DNA of 64,000 bases from CALOCV01 sp942491955 (lineage in GTDB: Bacteria > Chlamydiota > Chlamydiia > Chlamydiales > CALOCV01). The first letter of the stretch is position 1, and every line of letters begins with the position of its first letter. The notes under the pieces are model-generated. The model was not told the DNA's origin and ran no database searches. It saw only the letters and a list, made by a program, of their open reading frames with translations. The position numbers and the translations under genes were made by a program. Shown piece by piece: positions 17,698 through 26,335 of the stretch. The stretch is from assembly GCA_942491955.1 (NCBI GenBank), contig CALOCV010000030.1, forward strand, positions 139,442-203,441, written 5' to 3'.

Positions 17698-17859
17698 ATA
17701 CCAATTCCGGTAAGAAAGTGCACAAATTGATCTTCATCTTTCTTTGCGCAATCTGTTTTTCTATCTTGCAAACTCACAAGAGTTTGCTGCGATCTCCAAA
17801 ACAAATTTCGCAAAAAAATCCTGAATCCACTTTATGCATTTTCTTACCGGAATTGGTAT
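17698..17859. mobile_element. MITE-like element, copy A (162 bp)
   Basis: The ends are inverted repeats of about 25 bp starting ATACCAATTCCGGTAAGAAA. The interior has no gene. The same element lies inverted at 34723-34886. TA is found at both outer edges, as expected for a non-autonomous element mobilised by an IS630/mariner-type transposase. No such transposase is in the window. It lies in the gap between gatB and the LcrH-like gene. Confidence 0.8.
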
Positions 17860-17868
17860 TAAATGGTA

Positions 17869-18375
17869 TTAAGAGTCCCCTTTAAGGAGGATTTTTTTCG
17901 CCTCTAGAGCTTTTTCTTTCAAGTCTCGGTATTCTTCAATCTCATCGGCATAATCAATTGCCAATTGAAGAGCTTCTAAAGCCGTTTCGCGATCATGGAC
18001 GGCAAATAGACACTTTGCCAAATAAAAGTAAGGGACAGGGCTTTCAATTTTGGAAGAGGCGGCCATTTCATAGGCATTGATAGCCGCTTCATATTCCTTA
18101 CAGATTTGCAAAGACATACCTAGTCCAAGCCAATAATCGTGATTATACGAATTGAGGGTGACGAGAAAAAGAAAGGCATTTGATGCCTCGGTATATCTAT
18201 TGGCTTCGAGTAGGGTTCGAGCTGCCTGATAAAACTTGGCCATGGCCGTATCTGAAAAACCGAGGATTTCTTGGGGGGTTTTCCCTTCAGAAAGCTGTTT
18301 TTTTACCCAGGAGGTATTCTTCAGTTTTTTCTTAACACTCTTCGAAATAGAAAATTCCTCAAGATCCTCCGACAT
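17869..18375 (-). CDS. LcrH/SycD-type III secretion chaperone
   Basis: TPR chaperones of this class bind the translocator proteins CopB/CopD before secretion. The 168-residue protein has about three TPR repeats: FYQAARTLLEANRYTEASNAF, then YWLGLGMSLQICKEYEAAINAYEMA, then PYFYLAKCLFAVHDRETALEALQLAI (each quoted with gaps ignored). The GLG-x-x-LQ and PYFYLAKC patterns are typical of SycD/LcrH. The start at ATG 18375 is preferred over the GTG at 18381 because of AGAGGAAG upstream. It lies near xerD, as lcrH_2 does in Chlamydia. No translocator genes are adjacent here. Confidence 0.85.
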   Translation of the reverse strand: MSEDLEEFSISKSVKKKLKNTSWVKKQLSEGKTPQEILGFSDTAMAKFYQAARTLLEANRYTEASNAFLFLVTLNSYNHDYWLGLGMSLQICKEYEAAINAYEMAASSKIESPVPYFYLAKCLFAVHDRETALEALQLAIDYADEIEEYRDLKEKALEAKKILLKGDS

Positions 18376-18622
18376 GGGCACTTCCTCTTATCCCTCCGTA
18401 TGCAATATTAAAAAATTTTCTACAACCAATGAAATTAATAGTCTTAACTACTTAATTTTTAGAAGTTTTTGTAAAATTATCCATCGGATCGATTTTCGAA
18501 TGACTTTATAGAGTGGGATGGCTCTCTCCTTGTCATTCTATACAAGGAATCGCTTTTCAAACTTGTAAAATCGACAATAAAGAGGTATAAATTCCCCTAA
18601 TTTTCCCAATATGAGGTTCAAA

Positions 18623-19021
18623 ATGGAAAGTTTTACCGCTATTCAACAGCTTCCGCTAGTCGCAGGATCTCTCCATTCTCCTCCTTCATCGCGGACGGAA
18701 CGGATTCTAAAAAAAATCAAAAGAATAGCCCTGGCTATTTTTCTTATCCTTGCCACTGTGGCTCTTCTTTATACAAACCCCAATTTCTTGGTTTTGGGCG
18801 TCTTCTTAGGGGTTGCTGCCCCGAAAGAAGCATCCGATTTGGTTAACCGTGTAAAAAAAATTTGGATATCTAATAACTATTTATATTTAGGAATCATCGG
18901 ATTGGCACTCATTCTTGCCTTCCCTGCTGGTTTAGCAGGAGTGGCTGCTTTTACAGGTGCTTTTTGGGGGAAATATTTAGTCGACAAGGGAGATAAAAGT
19001 GAAGCCAGCACCGATCTCTAA
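18623..19021 (+). CDS. Small membrane protein, Inc-like bilobed hydrophobic profile
   Basis: The 132-residue protein has a short polar N-terminus (about 35 residues with Ser/Pro), then two hydrophobic lobes (about residues 36-66 and 87-120) separated by a short polar loop. This bilobed profile without a Sec signal is the hallmark of chlamydial inclusion membrane proteins. The start at 18623 has GAGG seven bases upstream and is preferred over the ATG at 18611. It is divergent from the T3SS chaperone gene. Its TAA stop (19019-19021) is also the target duplication of the downstream IS. Inc status is inferred from profile only. Confidence 0.6.
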   Translation: MESFTAIQQLPLVAGSLHSPPSSRTERILKKIKRIALAIFLILATVALLYTNPNFLVLGVFLGVAAPKEASDLVNRVKKIWISNNYLYLGIIGLALILAFPAGLAGVAAFTGAFWGKYLVDKGDKSEASTDL

Positions 19022-19072
19022 GAGCCTGTTCAGAATCTTTTTAATAAATAAATTTCAATCGATAATAATAAA

Positions 19073-19577
19073 AAACTACCACAGAGCCCACAGAGGACAC
19101 AGAGAGGGTTTTATATCTTCATTCTGCGAATGCCTTCTACTAGTCGTTTTACATTAAAATTAATAAGTAATCCTCGAGTGCAGGCTCCATAGAGCCGTAA
19201 ATATGACAATAGTTGTGCTTCATGTATTGGCGCTATTCCGTTCACCGATTTAATTTCTATGATTACTTGATCCTCTACAACCATATCAAGACGATAGCCA
19301 CAATCCAACATGACATCTTTATAAAAGATGGGTAGAGGTTGTTGTGCTTCAACTTTCAACTTCCTTAGCCTTAATTCATAAATAAGACAAGCTTCATAGG
19401 CTGATTCAAGCAGTCCTGGCCCCAGGGCACGATGTACATCGACAGCAGCCCCTATGATCGCACCTGTTAAAGGATCAGTTTCCTGTCCTTCAGATACTTC
19501 AGAAACCAAATAATTAATAAAAAACCTCTCTGTGTTCTCTGTGGACTCTGTGGACTCTGTGGACTCTGTGGTAGTTT
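19073..19577 (-). mobile_element. GxxExxY element with CACAGAG-type terminal inverted repeats
   Basis: A 505-bp unit has ends AAACTACCACAGAGCCCAC (left) and the inverse, ending CTCTGTGGTAGTTT (right). The right end holds three tandem copies of a 9-bp CTCTGTGGA motif. The only gene inside is GxxExxY (19111-19509). Remnants of the same unit with the same ends occur at 49378-49510, 62973-63257 and 63635-63919. Similar repeats flanking GxxExxY genes occur in other phyla, as I recall, but no transposition mechanism is known to me. Confidence 0.75.
19111..19509 (-). CDS. GxxExxY family protein
   Basis: The 132-residue protein of the GxxExxY family (PF13366) shows the name motif GLLESAYE after IGAAVDVHRALGPG. 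It also has the conserved LDCGYRLDMVVEDQVIIEIK, a D-(x)n-E-x-K arrangement reminiscent of PD-(D/E)XK nucleases, and a C-terminal GLLINFNVKRLVEGIRR. The biochemical role is unknown. No ATG is present: the frame opens at TTG 19509. In the related remnant at 49472 the equivalent position is ATG, here mutated to ATT. It sits inside its own inverted-repeat unit. Confidence 0.85.
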   Translation of the reverse strand: MVSEVSEGQETDPLTGAIIGAAVDVHRALGPGLLESAYEACLIYELRLRKLKVEAQQPLPIFYKDVMLDCGYRLDMVVEDQVIIEIKSVNGIAPIHEAQLLSYLRLYGACTRGLLINFNVKRLVEGIRRMKI

Positions 19578-20368
19578 ATAATCTTTTCACAACCAAAACA
19601 GCAAAAGCAACTATAACCATATGTAGACTGGTATTTAGCTTTCTTTCGCAATTTTTCCATAACCTACGGCACTTCTCTAACCAGGCGAAAGAACGTTCCA
19701 CAACCCATCTTTTAGGAATTATTTTAAATGTATGAAGCTCGCTCCGTTTTGCAACCTCTACTTTGCAGTGGAGAAGCTTTTCTACATTATTTGCAAATGG
19801 GTCCCCACTGTAACCTCCATCTACAAGAACGTTTTCTACATCCGATAAAACATCTTCATGCAATGAAAACATTTCCAAGGCCCCGCCTCGATCAGTAATA
19901 TTTGCAGTCGTGATATGAATCGCATGCGGCAACCCTTGTGTATCGACAGCAATATGACGCTTGATCCCTGATACTTTCTTCCCTGCATCATAACCTTTCT
20001 CTTGAGCTGTATCAGTATTTTTTACGCTCTGTGCATCAACAATAATAAAACTAGTTTTTTCTTTCCGTCCATTGCTTTGTCGGACCTCTCCAACCAATTT
20101 TTTTTAAAATTTTTTCAAGAGTGCTAACTGAGCTATCATTTTTCTTTTCGCTCCAGACGCTAAAATAATAGTGGCATGTACGCCATTTAGGGAACTCTTT
20201 TGGCAACATTCGCCATTGACATCCACTTTTTAAAACATACAAAACCCCACGGAACACATCATATAAATCAATGCTTCGAGGGCGAGTTTTCTTGCGCGCA
20301 GATTCAAGAGTAGGCTTAATCTTGTCAAATTGTTCGCGATTGATATCGCTTGGGTAGGAATGAGTCAC
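19576..20368 (-). CDS. IS5-family transposase in two overlapping frames
   Basis: Frame A (GTG 20368 with GGAG upstream, ending 20051) encodes the N-terminal helix-turn-helix part (SYPSDINREQFDKIKP, SGCQWRMLP). Frame B (to 19576) encodes the DDE part, with Asp in IIVDAQSVKNTD, Asp in VLVDGGYSGD, and Glu in WVVERSFAWLEKCRRL. The frames overlap by about 46 bases at an eight-A run (near 20099-20106). Loss of one A, or an equivalent slip, joins A to B, a common strategy in IS5/IS427 elements. The product would be about 260 residues. The last codons overlap the inner repeat of the GxxExxY unit. Confidence 0.88.
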
Positions 20369-20437
20369 GGCGATCTCCAAAACAAAATGCTGAAAAATAA
20401 ACCTTATATACTTTTCAAGAGATTTTGAACAGGTTCT

Positions 20438-20512
20438 AAGATGATTAAAACATAACGTGATTGCGCGCTGAGCGTCGTTCAGGGCGCAATCACGTTATGT
20501 TTTAATCATCTT
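20438..20512. terminator. 29-bp perfect inverted repeat, probable bidirectional terminator
   Basis: The arms at 20438-20466 and 20484-20512 are perfect 29-base complements around a 17-base loop. Each arm has a GC-rich core (CGTGATTGCGC) and an A/T-rich outer part, giving U-rich tails on both strands. It contains the last codons of xerD. Before the IS inserted at TAA, it would have stood directly between the convergent Inc-like gene and xerD. Confidence 0.75.
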
Positions 20513-21425
20513 GAGGTTTTGAAAAAAGTCTATTGGAATCGGTATATCTCCGATGCGCCAGTTGAAAGGCGTCTTGAATCTCTTTCGAACGAAGATGGGT
20601 ATACTTATCCGTTGTCCCGATATCTTCATGCCCTAACATATCCTGAACAACACGCAAATCGGCCCCTCTTTGAACCAAATGGGTTGCGAACGAATGGCGC
20701 AGAAGGTGGGGAAATATCGATCGAAAAACCCCTGCTTTCTTTCCGTATTCGCGTATTCTCTTCCAAATTTCTTGGCGCGACAACCGCTTTCCCCTTTCTG
20801 TTACAAAAAGAACCTCAATGGTTGTAGCTACTTCATCTCGAAAAGAGAAATACCGATCTATCGCATCCAATGCCTGTTTTCCCAAAGGAACTACCCTCTC
20901 TTTATTCCCTTTTCCGCGTACGCGAAGAAAAGATTCCTCAACAATATCATAAATGGATAAATCACAAAGCTCACTGACGCGAAGTCCACTCGAATACAAA
21001 ACTTCTAAAATGGCACGATCACGTGCTCCCACAAAATCATCGGAAATCGGTTGTGCAATCAGCGCCTCCACTTCTTTCAGGGAGAGTACGCGGGGAAGGC
21101 CTTTTTCTCGTTGGACTGCACCCAATAAAATAGCGGGTATCCTATCCACTCTCTCTTCTCGTTGCAGAAATCGAAAAAACACACGCAGGGCGATCATCAT
21201 GCGCTCAATTGTCGCAGGAGCTCTCCCCTTATTCCTTATCGCTTTGACATATTGCGTGATGCCTTGTTCATCCAACTCACTCCACTGATGAATGGCTTGT
21301 TGTTGCATCCACAAAATAAAGCGACGGACATCCCTTTGATACCCATCAAACGTATTGTCTGAAACGCCTTTTTCAAAACGCAAATAGGAAAAAAAATCGG
21401 TCAAATCTTGTTCAAGAGTTTGCAT
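20502..21425 (-). CDS. xerD: Tyrosine recombinase XerD
   Basis: XerD resolves chromosome dimers with XerC at dif during division. The 307-residue protein has the N-terminal SAM-like core-binding domain (about 1-95) and the catalytic domain. The latter has the Arg in SSGLRVSEL, HLLRHSFATHL, LGHEDIGTT and the nucleophilic Tyr in DKYTHL. It overlaps the upstream gene by 14 bases in the pgi - hypothetical - xerD unit. XerD rather than XerC is assigned because the other recombinase (28871) sits next to rnz, as XerC does in Chlamydia. Confidence 0.9.
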   Translation of the reverse strand: MQTLEQDLTDFFSYLRFEKGVSDNTFDGYQRDVRRFILWMQQQAIHQWSELDEQGITQYVKAIRNKGRAPATIERMMIALRVFFRFLQREERVDRIPAILLGAVQREKGLPRVLSLKEVEALIAQPISDDFVGARDRAILEVLYSSGLRVSELCDLSIYDIVEESFLRVRGKGNKERVVPLGKQALDAIDRYFSFRDEVATTIEVLFVTERGKRLSRQEIWKRIREYGKKAGVFRSIFPHLLRHSFATHLVQRGADLRVVQDMLGHEDIGTTDKYTHLRSKEIQDAFQLAHRRYTDSNRLFSKPQDD

Positions 21426-21900
21426 ACACGTCTTGCAACCACATATTCAATTCTTTAACGTGTTCGGTACTAAGAGCTACTGGAGGAAATCGAATGAATG
21501 ATCCCTTACCCTCTTCCTCAAAGATCCACTCCTCTTTCCCCTCTTTTCGCAAAAGAAGAATTTTCTCGCGCTGTAAAACCAAAGCCCATAGGAATGCTTT
21601 CGCCCGATCTCCCTCTTCAAGAAGATCTAAAAGATGTGCAACTCCTCTTTCTTGGAAAAATGAAGAGGGAGAGATTTTCGTCTGTTTGCTTCTCTTTTCT
21701 ACTCTCCATTGCGCCATTATTTTTGGGTATATGTCCTGAATCGAGAGATTTTCCCAACAGGCGGGACAAAAATCGTGCCGAATCCATTGTCGAGGAGTTT
21801 TTTCCTCAAGAACCGAATAATACAAAGACTCCCGCAGAAGAGATTCTTCTCCACGGGAGCAGCACACATTGCGGCGAGGAATTGTCAGTCCAATTTTCAT
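21412..21900 (-). CDS. Conserved hypothetical protein with paired cysteines
   Basis: The 162-residue soluble protein has an N-terminal CC and, later, HDFCPACWEN. This gives a four-cysteine pattern that could bind a metal (NVCC near residue 12 and FCPAC near 44). A charged, helical C-terminal half follows (RAKAFLWALVLQREKILLLRKE). Such short proteins with CPxCW occur in planctomycetes and chlamydiae, but I know no function. It overlaps pgi by four bases and xerD by 14, so it is translationally coupled to both. Confidence 0.75.
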   Translation of the reverse strand: MKIGLTIPRRNVCCSRGEESLLRESLYYSVLEEKTPRQWIRHDFCPACWENLSIQDIYPKIMAQWRVEKRSKQTKISPSSFFQERGVAHLLDLLEEGDRAKAFLWALVLQREKILLLRKEGKEEWIFEEEGKGSFIRFPPVALSTEHVKELNMWLQDVYANS

Positions 21901-23546
21901 TTTTTCTTTACTTGATCTAGATGAGAGAGGAAGGCAGCACCTAAAGGAAATCGGTTCTCTTCTTTCTTGCTCACACCCTTGCGACGGTTCACAAAGAGAT
22001 CTATCATCTGGTTCGCCAACACTTTTCCTAACTGCACCCCTTCTTGGTCAAAGGAGTTAATACCCCAAATAAATCCTTGAAAGGCAATTTTGTTTTCAAA
22101 ATAAGAGAAAAGGGATCCCAACGTATAAGGCGTTAATTGATCGCCTAAAAGGATATGTGAGGGACGATTTCCCGAAAAGTTTTTATTCGGATTTTTGTTT
22201 TTTTCTCCTTTTGCTAGAGCAATGGACTGGGCAAATAGATTGGAGAGTAGTTTCTCTTGGGAAGAGACCCCTTTCCAATCGACATCTCTATTATAAACCG
22301 AATGCTTATAGCCAATAAGTTCCAGAGGAACGACCTGCGTGCCTTGATGAATGAGCTGATAAAAGGAGTGTTGCCCATTCGTTCCGGGTTCTCCAAATAC
22401 CACAGATCCTGTAGCAAAGCAGGCGGGATTTCCCTCTTGGTCAATGGACTTCCCATTGGACTCCATCTCAACCTGTTGCAGATGAGCCGGAAATCGAGAG
22501 AGAGCTTGGCTATAGGGCACCATGGCATAGGTAGGAGAGTTGAGAAAATTGTGGTTCCAAATTCCAAGCAAAGCACCTAACAGCGGAATATTGGAATAGA
22601 TATCTTCTTTCAATGCCAATTTATCCATGGCACTGGCGCCTTTCAAAAATTCATAGTAAGTAGAAAATCCACATGCAAAAGAGAGCATCACGCCACCCAC
22701 CATACTCGATGTCGAATACCGCCCTCCTACCCAATCCCAAAGGTAGAATGTTTCCAAATATTTTTTTGGATCATCCATTGGTGAACCAGGAGTTGTGATG
22801 CTAACAAAGTGCTTTTCTGTTTGGATTCCTTTTTTAGAGAAAGCTTGGCGAAAAACGTTTTCATTCGTTGCTGTTTCCAATGTGGTCCCCGATTTGGAAA
22901 TGACGAGAACCAGTGTCTTCTTTGGATTGATTTCCTGCAAAACGTGTGTGGCATTATCCGGATCGACATTCCCTACAAAAAAGATGCGTCGCCCTTTTTT
23001 TTGTAGGTGCTTCAGTGCGGTAAATGTCGCCTCAGGTCCCAACTCAGACCCTCCCATGGAAAGGACCACGAGATCGGAAAAGCGTTGCTCTTTATCTATT
23101 TTTTGAATAAATTTTTTTAATTTTTCTACCTCTTGCTTGGCCTTTTTTGCCGCCTCTTTGGCCTCTTTGGACCGGTTGGGTTGCTCAAAAAAATCGCGAA
23201 GAGCCGTATGAAGAACTTGGCGATTTTCACTTGCATACCCTTCGATATAATTCATCACTTCACCCGATTGCATCGCACTCATCTTCTCGACACAATCCGA
23301 CTCGATAGCAAGTTCGTTGAGTGCTTGCAAAATCTTCTCATCAACACGTTCCGTTCCAAAAAGAAACGTATAACCGGCCCCTTGCACCTTATAGGTCTGT
23401 ATTCGTTTTGGTGTAAAAACTTTTGCATCCGTTAAATTAGGGGGTTTTTTTGCCAACTTGGCTAATTTTGCATAGGCTTTGTACTGTAAAAATACATTTT
23501 TTATCTTTTTTTTTGATGTCTTCTTTTTTTCGATGACCATAACCAT
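21897..23546 (-). CDS. pgi: Glucose-6-phosphate isomerase
   Basis: Pgi interconverts glucose 6-phosphate and fructose 6-phosphate in the cytosol. The 549-residue protein has the SIS-fold motifs LSMGGSELGPEA, VISKSGTTLET, the Pgi signature WVGGRYSTSSMVGG, and FGEPGTNGQHSFYQL with the active-site His. There is a Lys-rich N-terminal extension. The start at ATG 23546 has AGGAGG five bases before. It heads the operon with the two genes downstream and is divergent from lon. Confidence 0.95.
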   Translation of the reverse strand: MVMVIEKKKTSKKKIKNVFLQYKAYAKLAKLAKKPPNLTDAKVFTPKRIQTYKVQGAGYTFLFGTERVDEKILQALNELAIESDCVEKMSAMQSGEVMNYIEGYASENRQVLHTALRDFFEQPNRSKEAKEAAKKAKQEVEKLKKFIQKIDKEQRFSDLVVLSMGGSELGPEATFTALKHLQKKGRRIFFVGNVDPDNATHVLQEINPKKTLVLVISKSGTTLETATNENVFRQAFSKKGIQTEKHFVSITTPGSPMDDPKKYLETFYLWDWVGGRYSTSSMVGGVMLSFACGFSTYYEFLKGASAMDKLALKEDIYSNIPLLGALLGIWNHNFLNSPTYAMVPYSQALSRFPAHLQQVEMESNGKSIDQEGNPACFATGSVVFGEPGTNGQHSFYQLIHQGTQVVPLELIGYKHSVYNRDVDWKGVSSQEKLLSNLFAQSIALAKGEKNKNPNKNFSGNRPSHILLGDQLTPYTLGSLFSYFENKIAFQGFIWGINSFDQEGVQLGKVLANQMIDLFVNRRKGVSKKEENRFPLGAAFLSHLDQVKKK

Positions 23547-23667
23547 AATTTCCTCCTAGAACTGAAAACTGCAGAATTAGAAAAACAGTAATTTTTCGCA
23601 AGCAATAAGAATGCGAGGCGCCTTGAAAATTATCTCTTATTTTCGTATTATTTGCTTTAAACTTGAG

Positions 23668-23695
23668 TTGTCATTAGCGGCGATCCGAGTACAAT
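23668..23695 (+). promoter_or_regulatory. Probable sigma-66/70-type promoter of lon
   Basis: TTGTCA (23668-23673) and TACAAT (23690-23695) are separated by 16 bases, about 65 bases before the lon start. This fits the major chlamydial sigma factor. No heat-shock CIRCE-like inverted repeat is seen next to it. Confidence 0.5.
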
Positions 23696-23758
23696 CACGA
23701 TCGACGAGAGTTTTCAAAAGCCGCGTTAGCTTGAGTTTTAAATAATTTAGAGGAAAAA

Positions 23759-26335
23759 ATGACGTCAGAAGAATCCCATGAAGAAGATATCGACATCGAA
23801 CATCTCGAAGATGCCATCATCCAATCGATGGGCCAAAATATCGAGGAAACCATCGATACCGTCTCCCTTCCCTCACAACTCCCCATCTTTCCTCTCACCA
23901 AACGCCCCTTTTTTCCAGGGATGGCCACCCCCATCGTCGTCGAAAAAGGGACCTACTACGAAATCCTCAAACAGGTAGCGAAATCAAAAAAACAATTTAT
24001 AGGACTTGTCCTCACAAAAAGTGAAACACAAGAAATTGGAGATATTTCTCTCAAAGATCTCTATCAAGTAGGTGTTGTTGCCAGAATCCTACGTATTATC
24101 CCCATTGAAGGTGGAGGCGCTCAAGTCATCCTCAACATGGAAAAAAGAATTTCATTGAAAAAAGCCTCCCATGAAGGCGACTATATCAAGGCGCACGTCG
24201 CCTACCACGAAGATATAAAAACCTTGACAAAAGAGCTTAAAGCCTATTCCATCAGCATCATTTCAACTATTAAAGAATTATTGAAACTCAACCCTCTCTT
24301 TAAGGAAGAATTGCAAATTTTTCTAAGCCATTCGGATTTTACAGAACCCGGAAAATTGGCCGATTTTGCCTGTGCACTCACAACTGCTTCAAGAGAAGAA
24401 CTACAAGAAGTTCTTGCAACGTTTGACCTCGAAAAGCGCATCGAACGCGCCCTAAGCATTCTCAAAAAAGAACTCGACCTTGGCATCCTCCAAAACAGCA
24501 TCAATCAAAAAATCGAAGCGACCATGACGAGAAGTCAGCGAGAACTCTTCTTGCGCGAACAACTCAAAACCATTAAACGGGAATTAGGACTTGAAAAAGA
24601 CGATAAAGCCATCGATCGCGAAAAATTCGAAGGAAGGATGAAAGACCGCGAGATCCCCGATGATGTCAAAAGCGTGATTGATGAAGAACTCGACAAACTC
24701 TCCGTCATGGAACCTCAATCGGCTGAATATGCCGTCTCTCGCAATTACCTCGATTGGCTTACCGTTCTTCCTTGGGGAATCAAAAGCCCCGATCGACAAG
24801 ACCTCAATGAAGCTAAAGACATCCTCGAAACCGATCACTATGGCCTTTCCGATATCAAAACGCGGATTCTTGAATTCATTGCCGTGGGAAAATTAACCGG
24901 TGGCCTTAAAGGAAGCATTCTTTGCCTTGCAGGCCCCCCCGGTGTGGGAAAAACAAGCGTCGGTAAAAGCATCGCTCGTGCTCTCGACCGTCAGTTCTAC
25001 CGTTTTTCCGTCGGTGGAATGCGCGATGAAGCCGAAATCAAAGGACATCGCCGTACCTACATCGGTGCTATGCCAGGGAAGCTCATCCAAGCACTTAAGC
25101 TATGCCAAACAATGAATCCTGTGATCATGATCGATGAGGTCGATAAAATGGGAAGCAGCTATCAAGGCGATCCCGGATCGGCTCTACTTGAAGTCCTCGA
25201 TCCCGAACAAAACCAAGAATTCCTCGACCACTACCTCGATGTCCGTAGCAACCTTTCCGATGTCCTATTCATCGTCACAGCCAATGTGTTGGATACCATT
25301 CCCGAACCCCTGAAAGATCGCATGGATATCTTGCGTCTATCGGGATACATCATGCAAGAAAAGGTCGAAATTGCAAAAAAATACCTAATTCCACGCAACC
25401 GGAAAAAATGCGGCTTGAAGGCCTCTCAAGTGGTCTTCTCACCCGAAGCCATACGTCTGATCATCAATGGATATGCTCGTGAAGCAGGTGTGCGGAACTT
25501 GGAAAATTTAATCAAAAAAATCTTGCGCAAAGTCGCTGTAAAAATTGTTGAAGAAGAAGAAATTCCTGCGCATAAGAAAGGACCCGTAACAACGAGAAAA
25601 TCCCCCGTACGCATTACGGAAAAAAATCTCCAAATATATCTCGGAAAACCCATCTTTCTGACAGAACGCCTCTATCCCCAAACCCCCCTCGGCGTCTGCA
25701 CAGGCCTTGCCTGGACGGCAATGGGAGGCGCTACGCTCTATATCGAAACCATCAAAATGCCAAGCGATAAAAGAGAAATGCGATTAACCGGCCAGGCAGG
25801 TGACGTCATGAAAGAATCGTCCTATATCGCGTGGTCCTACCTCCAAACGAGCATGGCTAAGTATGCACCCAATCTCTCTTTTTTTGAGAAAGAACAGGTC
25901 CATATCCATATTCCCGAAGGAGCCACTCCCAAAGACGGCCCCTCAGCAGGCATCACGATGGTCACAGCACTTCTCTCCCTGCTTTTGGGTCATCCTGTAA
26001 AAAAAGATTTAGCTATGACAGGAGAACTCACTTTAACAGGTCAAATCTTGCCTGTCGGAGGGGTAAAAGAGAAAATTGTGGCTGCGCGTCGCGCAGAACT
26101 CAAAGAGGTGATATTGCCTAAAGAAAATAAACGCGATTTTGATGAACTTCCCGACTATGTTAAAAAGGGTTTAAAGATTCACTATGTCTCCCATTATGAC
26201 GAAGTTTTCCCCTTAGCGTTTCCGCCGAGAAAGAAAAAAGGTGCAACCCATGACAATCAAGACCCGGCAAAAGAACCTATGGTCCGTCGATTACAGAAAA
26301 AAACTCGTTCCCCCCGAAGAGTGGTGCGCGCATAG
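23759..26335 (+). CDS. lon: ATP-dependent protease Lon
   Basis: Cytoplasmic AAA+ serine protease that degrades damaged and regulatory proteins. The 858-residue protein has the Lon substrate-binding domain (about 35-235, starting LPIFPLTKRPFFPG). The AAA module has Walker A GPPGVGKTS near residue 392 and Walker B VIMIDEVDKM. The protease domain has the Ser-Lys dyad: Ser near 728 in DGPSAG and Lys near 770 in VGGVKEK. The acidic N-terminus and basic C-terminal tail (KKTRSPRRVVRA) extend beyond the usual length. AGAGGAAAAA precedes the start. Its end overlaps the next gene by 86 bases. It opens a cluster in the CT344-CT348 order. Confidence 0.97.
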   Translation: MTSEESHEEDIDIEHLEDAIIQSMGQNIEETIDTVSLPSQLPIFPLTKRPFFPGMATPIVVEKGTYYEILKQVAKSKKQFIGLVLTKSETQEIGDISLKDLYQVGVVARILRIIPIEGGGAQVILNMEKRISLKKASHEGDYIKAHVAYHEDIKTLTKELKAYSISIISTIKELLKLNPLFKEELQIFLSHSDFTEPGKLADFACALTTASREELQEVLATFDLEKRIERALSILKKELDLGILQNSINQKIEATMTRSQRELFLREQLKTIKRELGLEKDDKAIDREKFEGRMKDREIPDDVKSVIDEELDKLSVMEPQSAEYAVSRNYLDWLTVLPWGIKSPDRQDLNEAKDILETDHYGLSDIKTRILEFIAVGKLTGGLKGSILCLAGPPGVGKTSVGKSIARALDRQFYRFSVGGMRDEAEIKGHRRTYIGAMPGKLIQALKLCQTMNPVIMIDEVDKMGSSYQGDPGSALLEVLDPEQNQEFLDHYLDVRSNLSDVLFIVTANVLDTIPEPLKDRMDILRLSGYIMQEKVEIAKKYLIPRNRKKCGLKASQVVFSPEAIRLIINGYAREAGVRNLENLIKKILRKVAVKIVEEEEIPAHKKGPVTTRKSPVRITEKNLQIYLGKPIFLTERLYPQTPLGVCTGLAWTAMGGATLYIETIKMPSDKREMRLTGQAGDVMKESSYIAWSYLQTSMAKYAPNLSFFEKEQVHIHIPEGATPKDGPSAGITMVTALLSLLLGHPVKKDLAMTGELTLTGQILPVGGVKEKIVAARRAELKEVILPKENKRDFDELPDYVKKGLKIHYVSHYDEVFPLAFPPRKKKGATHDNQDPAKEPMVRRLQKKTRSPRRVVRA

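Larger units (their letters stand above)
19022..20436 (-). mobile_element. IS5-like element (IS427 type) carrying a nested GxxExxY element
   Basis: The outer ends are the inverted repeats GAGCCTGTTCAGAATCTTT (19022) and its counterpart ending GAACAGGTTC (20436). They are flanked by TAA on both sides (19019-19021 and 20437-20439), a TNA duplication typical of the group. The transposase occupies 19576-20368. Between the transposase end and the left terminus lies a separate unit with its own inverted repeats (19073-19577), apparently inserted into the IS tail. A shorter relative without the insert is at 61764-62623. Confidence 0.8.

Noticed and set aside
20443..20512. CRISPR-like repeat
   Set aside because: There is a single palindrome without spacers. 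No array of direct repeats with spacers is present anywhere in the window.
22257..22580. Plus-strand frame inside pgi
   Set aside because: Antisense shadow of a strongly conserved enzyme, with no ribosome site.
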